64,000 nt of DNA from Catenulispora sp. MAP5-51. GTDB taxonomy: Bacteria; Actinomycetota; Actinomycetes; Streptomycetales; Catenulisporaceae. The stretch lies in assembly GCF_041261205.1 (NCBI RefSeq), contig NZ_JBGCCH010000020.1, forward strand, positions 62,001 through 126,000, given 5' to 3'. Under the pieces are notes generated by a model, which was not told where the DNA came from, did not search any database, and saw only the letters and a list, made by a program, of their open reading frames with translations. Shown piece after piece: positions 23,977 through 31,721 of the stretch. Each line of letters starts with the position of its first letter. Within the stretch, counting starts at the first letter, position 1. The translations under genes were made by a program, and so were the position numbers.

Positions 23977-24702
23977 TCAGGACCCGGGGCGATCCAGGAG
24001 CTCGTACTGTCCGGCGTTCGGCGGCCGGTCCCGCGCGCCGTCCCGGTCGTACTCGAGGTCGTCGACCACCGCCGCGACGCCGTCGGCGCGCCCGACCATC
24101 TCGGCGATCAGCCGGGCCAGCCCGCGGGTCTCGACCCGGCCGCCGAGCAGGACCACGCCGTCGTCGACGAGGATGCGCAGCGTCGCCGGATCGATCCAGA
24201 AGACACCGCGGATGATGTCCTCGGCGACCTCGCGCCGGATCTCGGCGTCGGCGCGCACGAACGCGGCCAGCAGGTCCGAGCGGCTCACCACGCCCTTCAG
24301 GACGCCTCGCGCGTCGGTGACGACCAGCTGCCGCACATGCTGCTCGGTCATCCTGCGGGCCGCCGCCGGGACCGCGGCCTCCGGCCCGATCGTCAACGCC
24401 GGGGAGGTCATCAGCTCCCGCGTGGTGGTCGCCGCGATCTCCGCCTCGGCCTTCCGCCGGGCGCGGCCGGGCAGCAGGCGCTGTCCGAACCCGGGCGGAT
24501 CGACGGCGCGGGCCGACTCCTTGCGCACCAGGTCCGACTCGGACACGACGCCGAGCACCCGGCCGTCGCTGTGCACCACCGGCACGGCGCCGATGTGGTG
24601 TCGGTCCAGCAACTCGGCGACGGCGCTGAACGGGGCATCGGCCAGAACCGTGACGACCTGGTCGGCCGGAGTCATCAGGCGGGAGACGGCTGTGTGCTTC
24701 AT
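23977..24702 (-). CDS. CBS-pair plus BON domain protein
   Basis: 241 residues. CBS1 begins VSRLMTPADQVVTVLADAPF and ends VLGVVSESDLVRKES; CBS2 begins TTRELMTSPALTIGPEAAVP and ends VLKGVVSRSDLLAAFVRADA. A BON domain follows from about 155 (ILVDDGVVLLGGRVETRGLA). CBS pairs bind adenosyl ligands, and BON domains often contact membranes or partner proteins. CBS-BON proteins of this shape are hallmark members of actinobacterial dormancy and OsdR/DevR-type loci. Cytosolic, with no membrane helix. GGAG lies 7 nt before ATG at 24702. It may be co-transcribed with the GAF gene downstream (82-base gap). Confidence 0.9.
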   Translation of the reverse strand: MKHTAVSRLMTPADQVVTVLADAPFSAVAELLDRHHIGAVPVVHSDGRVLGVVSESDLVRKESARAVDPPGFGQRLLPGRARRKAEAEIAATTTRELMTSPALTIGPEAAVPAAARRMTEQHVRQLVVTDARGVLKGVVSRSDLLAAFVRADAEIRREVAEDIIRGVFWIDPATLRILVDDGVVLLGGRVETRGLARLIAEMVGRADGVAAVVDDLEYDRDGARDRPPNAGQYELLDRPGS

Positions 24703-24744
24703 GGTTGCTCCGCATCCCCCCGGGCGGGTGTGCTGATCCGGCTC

Positions 24745-25050
24745 TCAGACGGCCTTCGGCTCCCCCATGACCGTCCGGTGTTCCGGCATCGGTCTGAGCC
24801 GCACCTTCCAGTCCTCACCGTCGCGCACGACATCGATCTCGGCGGCGCACGACCAGGTCTCCGCCTCGGCGATGGCGCAGGCCAGCCCGCGCGCCACGGC
24901 CATCGCGGCCTGCCACTCCTCGACCGCGGCGACCACGAACTGGCTGCCCCCGATCGTCACGACGCGCACGCCCTCCACGGAGTTGATCTGCCGGATCTGG
25001 TCCGCACGGAGGAGGTCGCCGCTCGCGGTGCTGATCCAGACATGGTTCAT
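24745..25050 (-). CDS. Small hypothetical protein of the DevR-like regulon
   Basis: 101 residues from ATG at 25050, with GAGGGAG 6 nt upstream; the larger frame around it is a shadow. The protein is a compact alpha/beta sequence: VRVVTIGGSQFVVAAVEEWQ, a helix (AAMAVARGLACAIAEAETWS), then EIDVVRDGEDWKVRLRPMP. I do not recognise the family. There is no signal or membrane segment. The gene lies 42 bases before the CBS-BON start on the same strand, and a DevR-like box is about 50 bases upstream of its own start, so the two are probably one transcription unit. Confidence 0.75.
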   Translation of the reverse strand: MNHVWISTASGDLLRADQIRQINSVEGVRVVTIGGSQFVVAAVEEWQAAMAVARGLACAIAEAETWSCAAEIDVVRDGEDWKVRLRPMPEHRTVMGEPKAV

Positions 25051-25097
25051 GACTGCTCCCTCTATGGCTATTTTGCCCTGCTTTGGGCGATTGGGGA

Positions 25098-25112
25098 ACG
25101 GTCTTTCGGCCC
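25098..25112 (+). promoter_or_regulatory. DevR-like box (ACGGTCTTTCGGCCC)
   Basis: 48 bases upstream of the small hypothetical gene at 24745-25050, and the rightmost of the eight sites. Confidence 0.55.
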
Positions 25113-25199
25113 GGTGCGGGAGTGGCCATAGGTCCCGAAGAGCTTCGAGGGCCGACGATCCACGGGATCGCCTGCCCTCGAAGCATCTCTGTTCGCCGC

Positions 25200-26339
25200 T
25201 CAGCGCTGCAGCTTCTCCGGCGTCATCCCGGGGCAGGTCGTGTTCGCGGGCAGCAGCTCGCGCGCGGTCTGCTCCTGGGCGTCGCTGGTGCCGCCGACCA
25301 GGGGGGCCGTGGCGGTGGTTCCGTCGGGGCGGACGATGGTCACGGAGGTGATGTTCGGGTAGGCCAGGAAGCCGGTCTTCGGGTCGCGGGTCGTGAGTTT
25401 GACCTCGACGACGCCGGATGAGCCGACCGTGACCTGGTCGGACTGGAAGGGCTCCGTGGTCCCGTTGACGATGTCGGTCGTCTTGGTGCCCGCGACCGTC
25501 ACCTTCGAGCCGGGGGCGGCGACGACGGGGGCGTAGAAGACCTGAGCCGGGGAGTCCAGTTCGGCCAGCGGTGCCGCCTCGGGGTGGGTGGCCTCGCTCG
25601 CGTCGATGGTTTCCGGCAGCTCCAGCCAGACCCCCTTGTAGGAGTCGGAGCCGAACATGCGGTAGACGGCGCCGCCGTGGCTGACGTCGACGACGGCCGC
25701 GCCGTCGCCGCCGGAGTGGGCCAGGTTGCCGGCCCACTCGATCTTGAAGGTGTAGGACGACAGTGTGTAGCCGCACAGCTTGAAGGAGCCGACCAGGTTG
25801 TCCAGGACGTCGCGGGTGCCGTCGCCGACCGGCTTGCCGTAGGCGTGGATCATCGCGTCCACGGTCGGTTTCGCCTGCGCCGTCGACGTCTCGTAGCCCG
25901 GGAACAGCGCGTAGTCCGTGGGCCAGCCGAACATCATCGCCTGGCCGGTGGTGGAGCTCGTGCTCGGCGGCGACGATGTGGTGGCCGACGGGCTGCTCGG
26001 CGGCGTGGTCGGCGCGCTGTCATGCGTCACCGGGCTCGTTGCGGGGCTCGTCGCGGGGTTCGTCGGCGGTGCCAGTGGCGAGTGCGTCGGGCCGCCCGCG
26101 GCCGCGGCCGAGGCCGGGCCCGAGCCGCCGCGCCCCACCGCGCTGCCGATCCCGACCGCGGCTCCCAGCACGGCCACGACGGCCAGCGACGCTCCGAGGG
26201 TGGTGCGCCTGCGGCGGTCGCGGGCGATCGCGGGGCCCAGCGGGCCGTAGGGGTCGGCTGAGCGCGGGCTCAGAGCGGCAGCCGCCCGCAGGCTGCCGGC
26301 CAGCTCGTCGGTGAACGCGCTCTCGTGTTCGTCGGTCAT
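25200..26339 (-). CDS. Membrane-anchored putative sigma-factor partner
   Basis: 379 residues from ATG at 26339; GGAGG lies 5 nt before it. The N-terminal cytosolic 45 residues (SAFTDELAGSLRAAAALSPR) are followed by one membrane helix (LGASLAVVAVLGAAVGIGSA), a long Pro/Ser/Thr linker (about 85-135) and an extracytoplasmic domain of about 240 residues with no family I recognise. The gene starts 21 bases after the stop of a SigE-type sigma factor, the usual place for an anti-sigma protein, but no zinc-binding HxxxCxxC motif is seen in the N-terminus. The sigma-partner role is inferred from position and topology. Confidence 0.75.
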   Translation of the reverse strand: MTDEHESAFTDELAGSLRAAAALSPRSADPYGPLGPAIARDRRRRTTLGASLAVVAVLGAAVGIGSAVGRGGSGPASAAAAGGPTHSPLAPPTNPATSPATSPVTHDSAPTTPPSSPSATTSSPPSTSSTTGQAMMFGWPTDYALFPGYETSTAQAKPTVDAMIHAYGKPVGDGTRDVLDNLVGSFKLCGYTLSSYTFKIEWAGNLAHSGGDGAAVVDVSHGGAVYRMFGSDSYKGVWLELPETIDASEATHPEAAPLAELDSPAQVFYAPVVAAPGSKVTVAGTKTTDIVNGTTEPFQSDQVTVGSSGVVEVKLTTRDPKTGFLAYPNITSVTIVRPDGTTATAPLVGGTSDAQEQTARELLPANTTCPGMTPEKLQR

Positions 26340-26359
26340 GGTGTCCTCCGTCATCCGGT

Positions 26360-26935
26360 TCACCCGGCTTTCCACGTGGTCGCCGCTGCCCGCTCGGCAG
26401 CGGCCTCCGTTCCGAGTTGCGTCCGGAGCTTGGCCAGGGCCCTGGACGTCTGGGATTTGACGGTGCCGACGGAGCACCCGAGGACCTCGGCGGTCTCGGA
26501 CTCCTTGAGGTCTTCCAGGAAGCGCAGAACGATGATCGCCCGCATGCGCGGCGGCAGCGTCAGCACGGCCCGCCACACCAGGTCGCGCCGATCGACGGCC
26601 TCGGTGCCGTCGGCCGCCGCCACCTCCGGCAGTAAGGCGACGGGGCGCTCGGACCGGTGCGCGGCACGCCGCCACCAGGAAGCGTGCAAGTGGATCACGA
26701 TGCGCCGCGCGTAATGCTCCGGCACATCCCGCCGCTCGATCCGCCCCCACGCCCGGTAGGTCTTCACCAGCGCGGTCTGCACCAGGTCCTCGGCCCTGGC
26801 GTAGTCGCCGGTCAAGACGTACGCCGTGCGCACCAGCCGATGCCGGCTGTCGATCACGAACTGTCGGAAGTCCTCTTCGTGTTCCGCGCGCACGCCCCGC
26901 CCCTTCGTCGTTCGTATCCGGGCTCTGCCGGACAC
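26360..26935 (-). CDS. SigE-family ECF sigma factor
   Basis: 191 residues from ATG at 26935; GTG at 26893 (VRAEHEED) is a plausible alternative because homology begins there. Region 2: FRQFVIDSRHRLVRTAYVLT, then YARAEDLVQTALVKTYRAW. Region 4: LPPRMRAIIVLRFLEDLKES, then TAEVLGCSVGTVKSQTSRAL. These are typical of the SigE/SigF50-like actinobacterial group. It directs RNA polymerase to a specific stress regulon. The downstream membrane protein gene, 20 bases away, is probably its co-transcribed regulator. Confidence 0.9.
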   Translation of the reverse strand: MSGRARIRTTKGRGVRAEHEEDFRQFVIDSRHRLVRTAYVLTGDYARAEDLVQTALVKTYRAWGRIERRDVPEHYARRIVIHLHASWWRRAAHRSERPVALLPEVAAADGTEAVDRRDLVWRAVLTLPPRMRAIIVLRFLEDLKESETAEVLGCSVGTVKSQTSRALAKLRTQLGTEAAAERAAATTWKAG

Positions 26936-27001
26936 CGTCAGGGGTCAGAGGCCTTCAGGGGGTGGGAAGGTTGGCTCGGGGGTGGAGGAATGTCGGCCGG
27001 C

Positions 27002-28015
27002 TCAGCTCGACTCCCGCACGATCAACCGCGTCGGCAGTATCAAAGGGCTGGGTTGCTCCCCGTCGACGACCGCCAGCAGCATCCGCGCCATCTCCCGGCC
27101 CCACGCCTGAATCGACTGGTGCACCGTCGTCAGCGGCGGCGTGGTGTGCCGGGCGGCCTGGTAGTCGTCGAAGCCGGTGAGGGCGACGTCGTCGGGGACG
27201 TGGCGGCCGGCCGCGGTGAGGACGCGCAGGGCGCTGATGGCCATGGTGTCGTTCCCGGCGGCGACCGCGTCGAGGTCGGGGTGGCGGGCCAGGAGGGCCT
27301 GCATCGCCTGGGTGCCGCTGGCTTCCGTGTAGTCGCCGTGGACGACGCGCGTGGCGTCCAGTCCGGCCACGGCCATGGCGTCCAGGTGGCCGCGGTGGCG
27401 GGCCAGGCCCGCGTCGCTGTCGAGGGGGCCGGTGATGGTGGCTATGCGGCGGCGGCCTTGGGCTATGAGGTGTTCGGTGGCTGCTCGGGCGCCGCCGCGG
27501 TTGTCGGAGTCGACGTAGAAACGGGGTTCGAAGTTCAGCGGGCGGCCGCCGAAGACGACGGGGGTGTCGGCCTGTTCGGCTTGGTCAGTCAGGGGATCGT
27601 CGCTGTGGCGGCCCATCAGCATCACGCCGGCGGCGCTGTGGGTCTGGAGGACCTGCTGGAGTTTGGCGCGGCTGCGCGGTGAGTTCACCAGGACCAGCAT
27701 GAGTTCCAGGCCGGTCTCCTCCAGGGCGGCGGTGACGCCGGCGATGGCCTGGCTGTAGAAGGGGGTGTCCTGGCCGAGGGCCGAGTCGTCGTCGGTGATG
27801 GCCAGGACCACGGCGCCGGCGCGGCGGGTGGCCAGGGCCCGGGCCGTCGCGTTGGGGACGTAGCCCAGTTCCCGGACCGCTTTCTGGACCGCCTCGCGCT
27901 TGGCCTTGCTGACGTGCGGGGCGTTGTTCAGGACCCGGGAGGCCGCGGTGCGCGAGACGCCGGCCCGCTCGGCGACCTCGTCGAGGGTGGGCTGGCGGCG
28001 GGAGGCCTCGGGCAT
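27002..28015 (-). CDS. LacI-family transcriptional regulator (CebR-like)
   Basis: 337 residues. The N-terminal helix-turn-helix is TLDEVAERAGVSRTAASRVL, with the hinge helix YVPNATARALATRR; the periplasmic-binding-protein-like effector domain follows (AGVMLMGRH, TPVVFGGRPLNF, VDSDNRGGARAATEHL). Its own upstream region carries TGGAAGCGCTCCCA, and the divergent cellulase gene has a second such palindrome, both close to the CebR site TGGGAGCGCTCCCA of Streptomyces. The simplest model is repression of the cellulase and of itself, relieved by cellobiose or another cello-oligosaccharide. The effector is inferred from the operator and the target gene. Confidence 0.9.
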   Translation of the reverse strand: MPEASRRQPTLDEVAERAGVSRTAASRVLNNAPHVSKAKREAVQKAVRELGYVPNATARALATRRAGAVVLAITDDDSALGQDTPFYSQAIAGVTAALEETGLELMLVLVNSPRSRAKLQQVLQTHSAAGVMLMGRHSDDPLTDQAEQADTPVVFGGRPLNFEPRFYVDSDNRGGARAATEHLIAQGRRRIATITGPLDSDAGLARHRGHLDAMAVAGLDATRVVHGDYTEASGTQAMQALLARHPDLDAVAAGNDTMAISALRVLTAAGRHVPDDVALTGFDDYQAARHTTPPLTTVHQSIQAWGREMARMLLAVVDGEQPSPLILPTRLIVRESS

Positions 28016-28041
28016 GGCGGGTCTGCCTTTCGCCGGGGGAC

Positions 28042-28055
28042 TGGAAGCGCTCCCA
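28042..28055. promoter_or_regulatory. LacI/CebR-type operator upstream of the LacI gene
   Basis: TGGAAGCGCTCCCA, one base from the CebR consensus TGGGAGCGCTCCCA, located 27 bases before the LacI start (autoregulation). Confidence 0.75.
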
Positions 28056-28181
28056 TCATCTCATCATGCCGTGTGCCGCGAGCAGGCGAGCCGTGAGCTG
28101 TGGCAGGGCTCGTCATTGCCGGTGCGTAACAGAATCCTTGCAAGCCCCCTTCCCTGTCGGCCATTGCGCGGTTACTCTCAC

Positions 28182-28195
28182 CGGAAGCGCTTCCA
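28182..28195. promoter_or_regulatory. LacI-type operator upstream of the GH12 cellulase
   Basis: CGGAAGCGCTTCCA with perfect 12-bp core GGAAGCGCTTCC. A third, half-conserved copy GGAAGCGCTGGC lies at 28261-28272, nearer the gene. Confidence 0.75.
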
Positions 28196-28334
28196 GTTCC
28201 GCATCCCGGGCTGACATCGGCTGATGATCTCAACACCAGGTCGATCGGTTCCGCCATGCCGGAAGCGCTGGCACCCCCGACTCCATCTGCCCCGACTCGA
28301 CCGGGTCAGACCGACGCAAGGGAAGGTTTTGCTC

Positions 28335-29549
28335 ATGGCTCAGTTCCCCCGCACCCCGCTCCCTCGGAAGTGGCGCGGCTGGCTGCTCGCACTCACGGTG
28401 GCCGCCGCGGGCGTCTTCACCGGACCCGCGGCCCACGCGGACACCACGATCTGCGGACAGTTCGACAGCACCTCGGTCTCCGGCGGCCAGTACATCGTGC
28501 AGAACAACGAATGGGGCGACACGATCCAGCAGTGCCTGGACGTGACGAACGACGGGTTCTCCGTCACCACCGGGAACCACAACGTCAGCACCGGCGGCGC
28601 GCCGGCGGCCTATCCGTCGATCTACGCCGGCTGCCACTACGGCAACTGCTCGACCAACAGCGGCCTGCCGCTCCAGGTCTCGGCGTTCGGCAACCCGCAG
28701 TCCAGCGTCAACTTCAACACCGCCGCCGGCCAGTGGGACTCCTCGTACGACATCTGGTTCGACACCCAGCCCAACCCCTCCGGCCAGAACGACGGCGAGG
28801 AGCTGATGATCTGGGCCAACCACGCCGGCGCGCCCCGGCCCGCCGGCTCGCAGGTCGGCACTGCCGTGATCGAGGGCGCCACGTGGGACGTCTGGGAGTC
28901 GCGGATGAACAACGGCGGCATCGGCTGGAACGACGTCTCCTACGTCCGTGAGAACCCGACCAACGCGATCACCGTGAACATCAAGGACTTCACGAACGAC
29001 TCGCTCAGCCGCGGCTACATGAGCAGCGCCTGGTACCTGACCAGCGTCCAGTTCGGCTTCGAGCCCTGGCAGGGCGGCCCGGGCCTGGGCGTGAACTCCT
29101 TCTCCTTCAACGCCAACGCCTCCGGCAGCGGTGGCGGTGGCGGCGGAACCGGCGGCGGCAACGAGGTCGTGGGGCAGGGCAGCGGCCGGTGCCTGGACAT
29201 CCAGAACCTCGGCACCGCCGACGGCACGCCGGTGCAGCTCTGGGACTGCGGCGGCGCCTGGAACCAGCGCTGGTCCTCCACCGGCGGCAGTTTCGTCAAC
29301 CCGCAGACCGGCAAGTGCCTGGACGTCGCCGGCGCCGGCACGGCGGACGGCACCCAGGTGCGGCTGTGGTCGTGCAACGGCAGCGGCGCCCAACAGTGGC
29401 AGGTGAACGGAAACGGCACGATCACCAACCCCAACTCCGGCAAGTGCCTGGACGCGGACAACCAGGGCACCGGCAACGGCACCCTGCTCCAGATCTGGGA
29501 CTGTCACGGCAGCGGGACACAGGCCAATCAGGTCTGGTCGCTGCGCTGA
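28335..29549 (+). CDS. Secreted GH12 endoglucanase with ricin-type CBM13 lectin module
   Basis: 404 residues from ATG at 28335. Signal peptide: RKWRGWLLALTVAAAGVFTG, cleaved near AHADTTICG. The GH12 domain (about 35-255) shows NEWG, the nucleophile Glu in DGEELMIW and the acid/base Glu in QFGFEPWQGG. A Gly/Ser linker (SGSGGGGGGTGGG) leads to a ricin-B beta-trefoil with three repeats ending QLWDC, RLWSC and QIWDC (QxW motifs). It cuts beta-1,4-glucans outside the cell while the trefoil binds sugar. LacI-type operators upstream indicate induction by cello-oligosaccharides. Confidence 0.93.
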   Translation: MAQFPRTPLPRKWRGWLLALTVAAAGVFTGPAAHADTTICGQFDSTSVSGGQYIVQNNEWGDTIQQCLDVTNDGFSVTTGNHNVSTGGAPAAYPSIYAGCHYGNCSTNSGLPLQVSAFGNPQSSVNFNTAAGQWDSSYDIWFDTQPNPSGQNDGEELMIWANHAGAPRPAGSQVGTAVIEGATWDVWESRMNNGGIGWNDVSYVRENPTNAITVNIKDFTNDSLSRGYMSSAWYLTSVQFGFEPWQGGPGLGVNSFSFNANASGSGGGGGGTGGGNEVVGQGSGRCLDIQNLGTADGTPVQLWDCGGAWNQRWSSTGGSFVNPQTGKCLDVAGAGTADGTQVRLWSCNGSGAQQWQVNGNGTITNPNSGKCLDADNQGTGNGTLLQIWDCHGSGTQANQVWSLR

Positions 29550-29795
29550 CCGGGGCCGGAACCGGGGCGGGTCCTGCGTCGTGCCGCGGCGCGGGACCCG
29601 CTTCGGCGTCCCCGGAAGGCAGCCGATGCCCGGCGTGCGACAGTGAATCACGGCGAATCAGAGCTCTTCATAGCCATCCGCTCCGGTGAAGTCCGCCGCC
29701 GCGATGTTCACGCCCGCCCGGGCTGGGTACCACGCCCCGAAAGGCCGATGGCCGAAGCAGCAGGACCCCAGACCACAGGAGCCCGGGAGGCGATC

Positions 29796-29969
29796 ATGAA
29801 CGGCTCAGCCGACACCACGCGCGACGACTGGCGGCGTCCGAGCGGCACCGTGCGGATCGTGGCCTCCGGGCGCGGACAGGTGCGCGTCCAGAAGTCGTCG
29901 GGACGCAAGCTGCGCGATCTGCCGGAGCTGGATCTGCGGACTCCGTCGGGGCGGTTGTTGCCGTTCTGA
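29796..29969 (+). CDS. Candidate 57-residue basic small protein
   Basis: A short frame from ATG at 29796 with GGGAGG 6 nt upstream, a better initiation context than most short frames here. The product is rich in Arg, Ser and Gly (SGTVRIVASGRGQVRVQKSS) and ends in PSGRLLPF. There is no signal peptide, membrane segment or recognised domain. A longer frame from 29643 is unlikely. It stands alone between the cellulase and a secreted inhibitor-like gene. It might be a real small protein or chance. Confidence 0.4.
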   Translation: MNGSADTTRDDWRRPSGTVRIVASGRGQVRVQKSSGRKLRDLPELDLRTPSGRLLPF

Positions 29970-30108
29970 CTGAAGGAAACACGACATGACGTCAGAGTTC
30001 TGATTTCGGCGATCATTCCCTGAAATCCCTTTCGCCCGTCGCCGTGTTGCCAAAAGCGTGATGCCCCACATGATCCCGCATTGACGCTAACCGGACGCCG
30101 GGACAAGC

Positions 30109-30732
30109 GTGGTCATTGCTTACCACGATGTTCGAGTGCCACCGCATCGGCGGAAATGGTCGGTGCGAGGCACGCGAAGGGGGTTGGGAGGAAAGGCGCT
30201 ACCCAAGATTCTCGGCCTGATCGTCGCCCCGGTGATGCTGATGATCGGCCTCACCTCCGGCGTCGCCACCGCGGCCGGAGCCACCGCGACCGGAGCCAAT
30301 GCCGCCGGGACGGCCGTCCGCGCCGACGGCACCCGCGTGGCCGCGCCGGCCGCCGTCACGCCGCAGGACAGCGGCAACAACGGCGCGTGGGTGAGCGGCA
30401 TCGGGCAGTGCTCGATCAGCTCGACGTCGGACTGCTGGGGCTACATCAACACGACCAGCGGCACCCCGTGCCCGGCGAACCACTTCTGCATCTACCAGAA
30501 CCAGTACGCCTACCAGGGCGGCAAGGTGTACTCGTTCTACCACTGCCACAACGGCGGCTCGGACTGGGCCCTGGAGAACTGGAACGGGACGGGCGAGTAC
30601 CACAACAGCGACTCGCCCGGAACCCACGCCTACATCAAGGGCTCGAGCCACAACGTCCTGGTGAACATCCCGCAGGGCGCGGACAACGACGACTACAACT
30701 TCATCCCGGCCTACTACGTTCAGGCTTGCTGA
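30109..30732 (+). CDS. Secreted peptidase-inhibitor-like protein (family I36 type)
   Basis: Up to 207 residues; the start is uncertain (GTG at 30109, or GTG at 30163 closer to the signal peptide). The hydrophobic signal segment is KILGLIVAPVMLMIGLTSGV, with an Ala-rich cleavage region. The mature part, about 130 residues, is Cys-containing and ends at YVQAC. The pattern CPANHFCIYQNQYAYQGG and later DWALENWNGTGEYHNSDSPG resembles the I36 inhibitor family (SMI-like beta-gamma-crystallin fold) that Streptomyces secretes against metalloproteases. Inhibition is not proven by sequence; it may be a general small secreted protein. Confidence 0.75.
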   Translation: MVIAYHDVRVPPHRRKWSVRGTRRGLGGKALPKILGLIVAPVMLMIGLTSGVATAAGATATGANAAGTAVRADGTRVAAPAAVTPQDSGNNGAWVSGIGQCSISSTSDCWGYINTTSGTPCPANHFCIYQNQYAYQGGKVYSFYHCHNGGSDWALENWNGTGEYHNSDSPGTHAYIKGSSHNVLVNIPQGADNDDYNFIPAYYVQAC

Positions 30733-30917
30733 ACGGGGTCCGGAACCATTAGGTGAAATCCTGTCCCGCCGTCGCCGGTGCGACGGCGGGACTCGCTGTT
30801 CCCGGCGATTCCGTGAGGCGCCGAATATCAAATGTTTGTGAAAACCCGCTGGGGGCGACAGGCCTGTGGCCGATCAGTACTCTGTGCTGCCACCGACCAC
30901 TTCAGGAAAGAGATCAG

Positions 30918-31646
30918 ATGTCGACGATGTCGGGTAAGACAGTTCTCGTGACCGGTGCCAACCGCGGTATCGGGAAGGCTTTGGTGCACGAGGCTTTGGC
31001 CCGGGGCGCCACGCGCGTCTTCGCCGGGACGCGGCAGCCTCTGGACTACACCGACGATCGCGTCGTGCCGTTGACGCTGGACATCACCGACGCCGCCCAG
31101 ATCCGCGCCGCCGCCGACGCCGTGGACTCGCTGGACCTGCTCGTCAACAACGCCGGACTGGCTCTGTGGGACGACGACCTGACCGATCCGGCCCTGCTCC
31201 AGCAGCACTTCGCGGTCAACGTCTTCGGGTCCTTCGCGGTCACGCAGGACATGCTGCCCGCCCTGACCACCGCCCGGGGCGCGGTGCTCAACATCCTGTC
31301 CACCTCGTCCTGGGCGAACATGCCGCTGCTGCCCAGCTACTCGGTGTCCAAGGCCGCGGCCTTCTCCCTGACCCAGGGGCTGCGCGCCTACCTGGCCAAC
31401 CGCGGCGTGCGCGTGCACGCGGCGATGATCGGCGTCGTCGACACGGACATGACCAAGGGCTTCGACATCCCCAAGGCCGCGCCGGAAGCCGTCGCCAAGC
31501 GCATCTTCGACGGCCTGGCCGCCGGCGAGGACGAGATCTTCCCCGACCCGATGTCCGAACTCGTCGCGGACTCCTGGCGCGGCGGCGCGCTGAAGGCGAT
31601 GGAGGTCGAGTACGCGGCGCTCGTGGCCGATTCCGAGTCGGAGTAG
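30918..31646 (+). CDS. SDR-family oxidoreductase
   Basis: 242 residues from ATG at 30918, with AGGAAAGAG upstream. The classical short-chain dehydrogenase layout is present: TGANRGIG nucleotide-binding motif at about residue 12, the LDITDAAQ acidic loop, NNAG (LLVNNAGLAL), catalytic Ser in ILSTSSWANM, and YSVSK with catalytic Tyr and Lys. It reduces or oxidises a carbonyl/alcohol with NAD(P)(H) in the cytosol. C-terminal IFDGLAAGEDEIFPDP is typical of the subgroup close to fungal-type carbonyl reductases. It is monocistronic. The substrate cannot be read from the sequence. Confidence 0.9.
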   Translation: MSTMSGKTVLVTGANRGIGKALVHEALARGATRVFAGTRQPLDYTDDRVVPLTLDITDAAQIRAAADAVDSLDLLVNNAGLALWDDDLTDPALLQQHFAVNVFGSFAVTQDMLPALTTARGAVLNILSTSSWANMPLLPSYSVSKAAAFSLTQGLRAYLANRGVRVHAAMIGVVDTDMTKGFDIPKAAPEAVAKRIFDGLAAGEDEIFPDPMSELVADSWRGGALKAMEVEYAALVADSESE

Positions 31647-31721
31647 TGCCCTTGGCGATACAGCACGACGCGCTCCCGGTCGGTACCGGGAGTGCGTCGC
31701 AGTGGTCTTACTCGGCGGTGC

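Noticed and set aside
24745-25776. 343-codon minus-strand frame as one gene
   Set aside because: Residues before 25050 are shadow of the adjacent membrane protein gene; a good ribosome binding site and the natural sequence begin at 25050.
29643-29795. Upstream extension of the 57-residue frame
   Set aside because: No ribosome binding site at 29643 and an Arg/Pro-rich composition; the GGGAGG-preceded ATG at 29796 is better.
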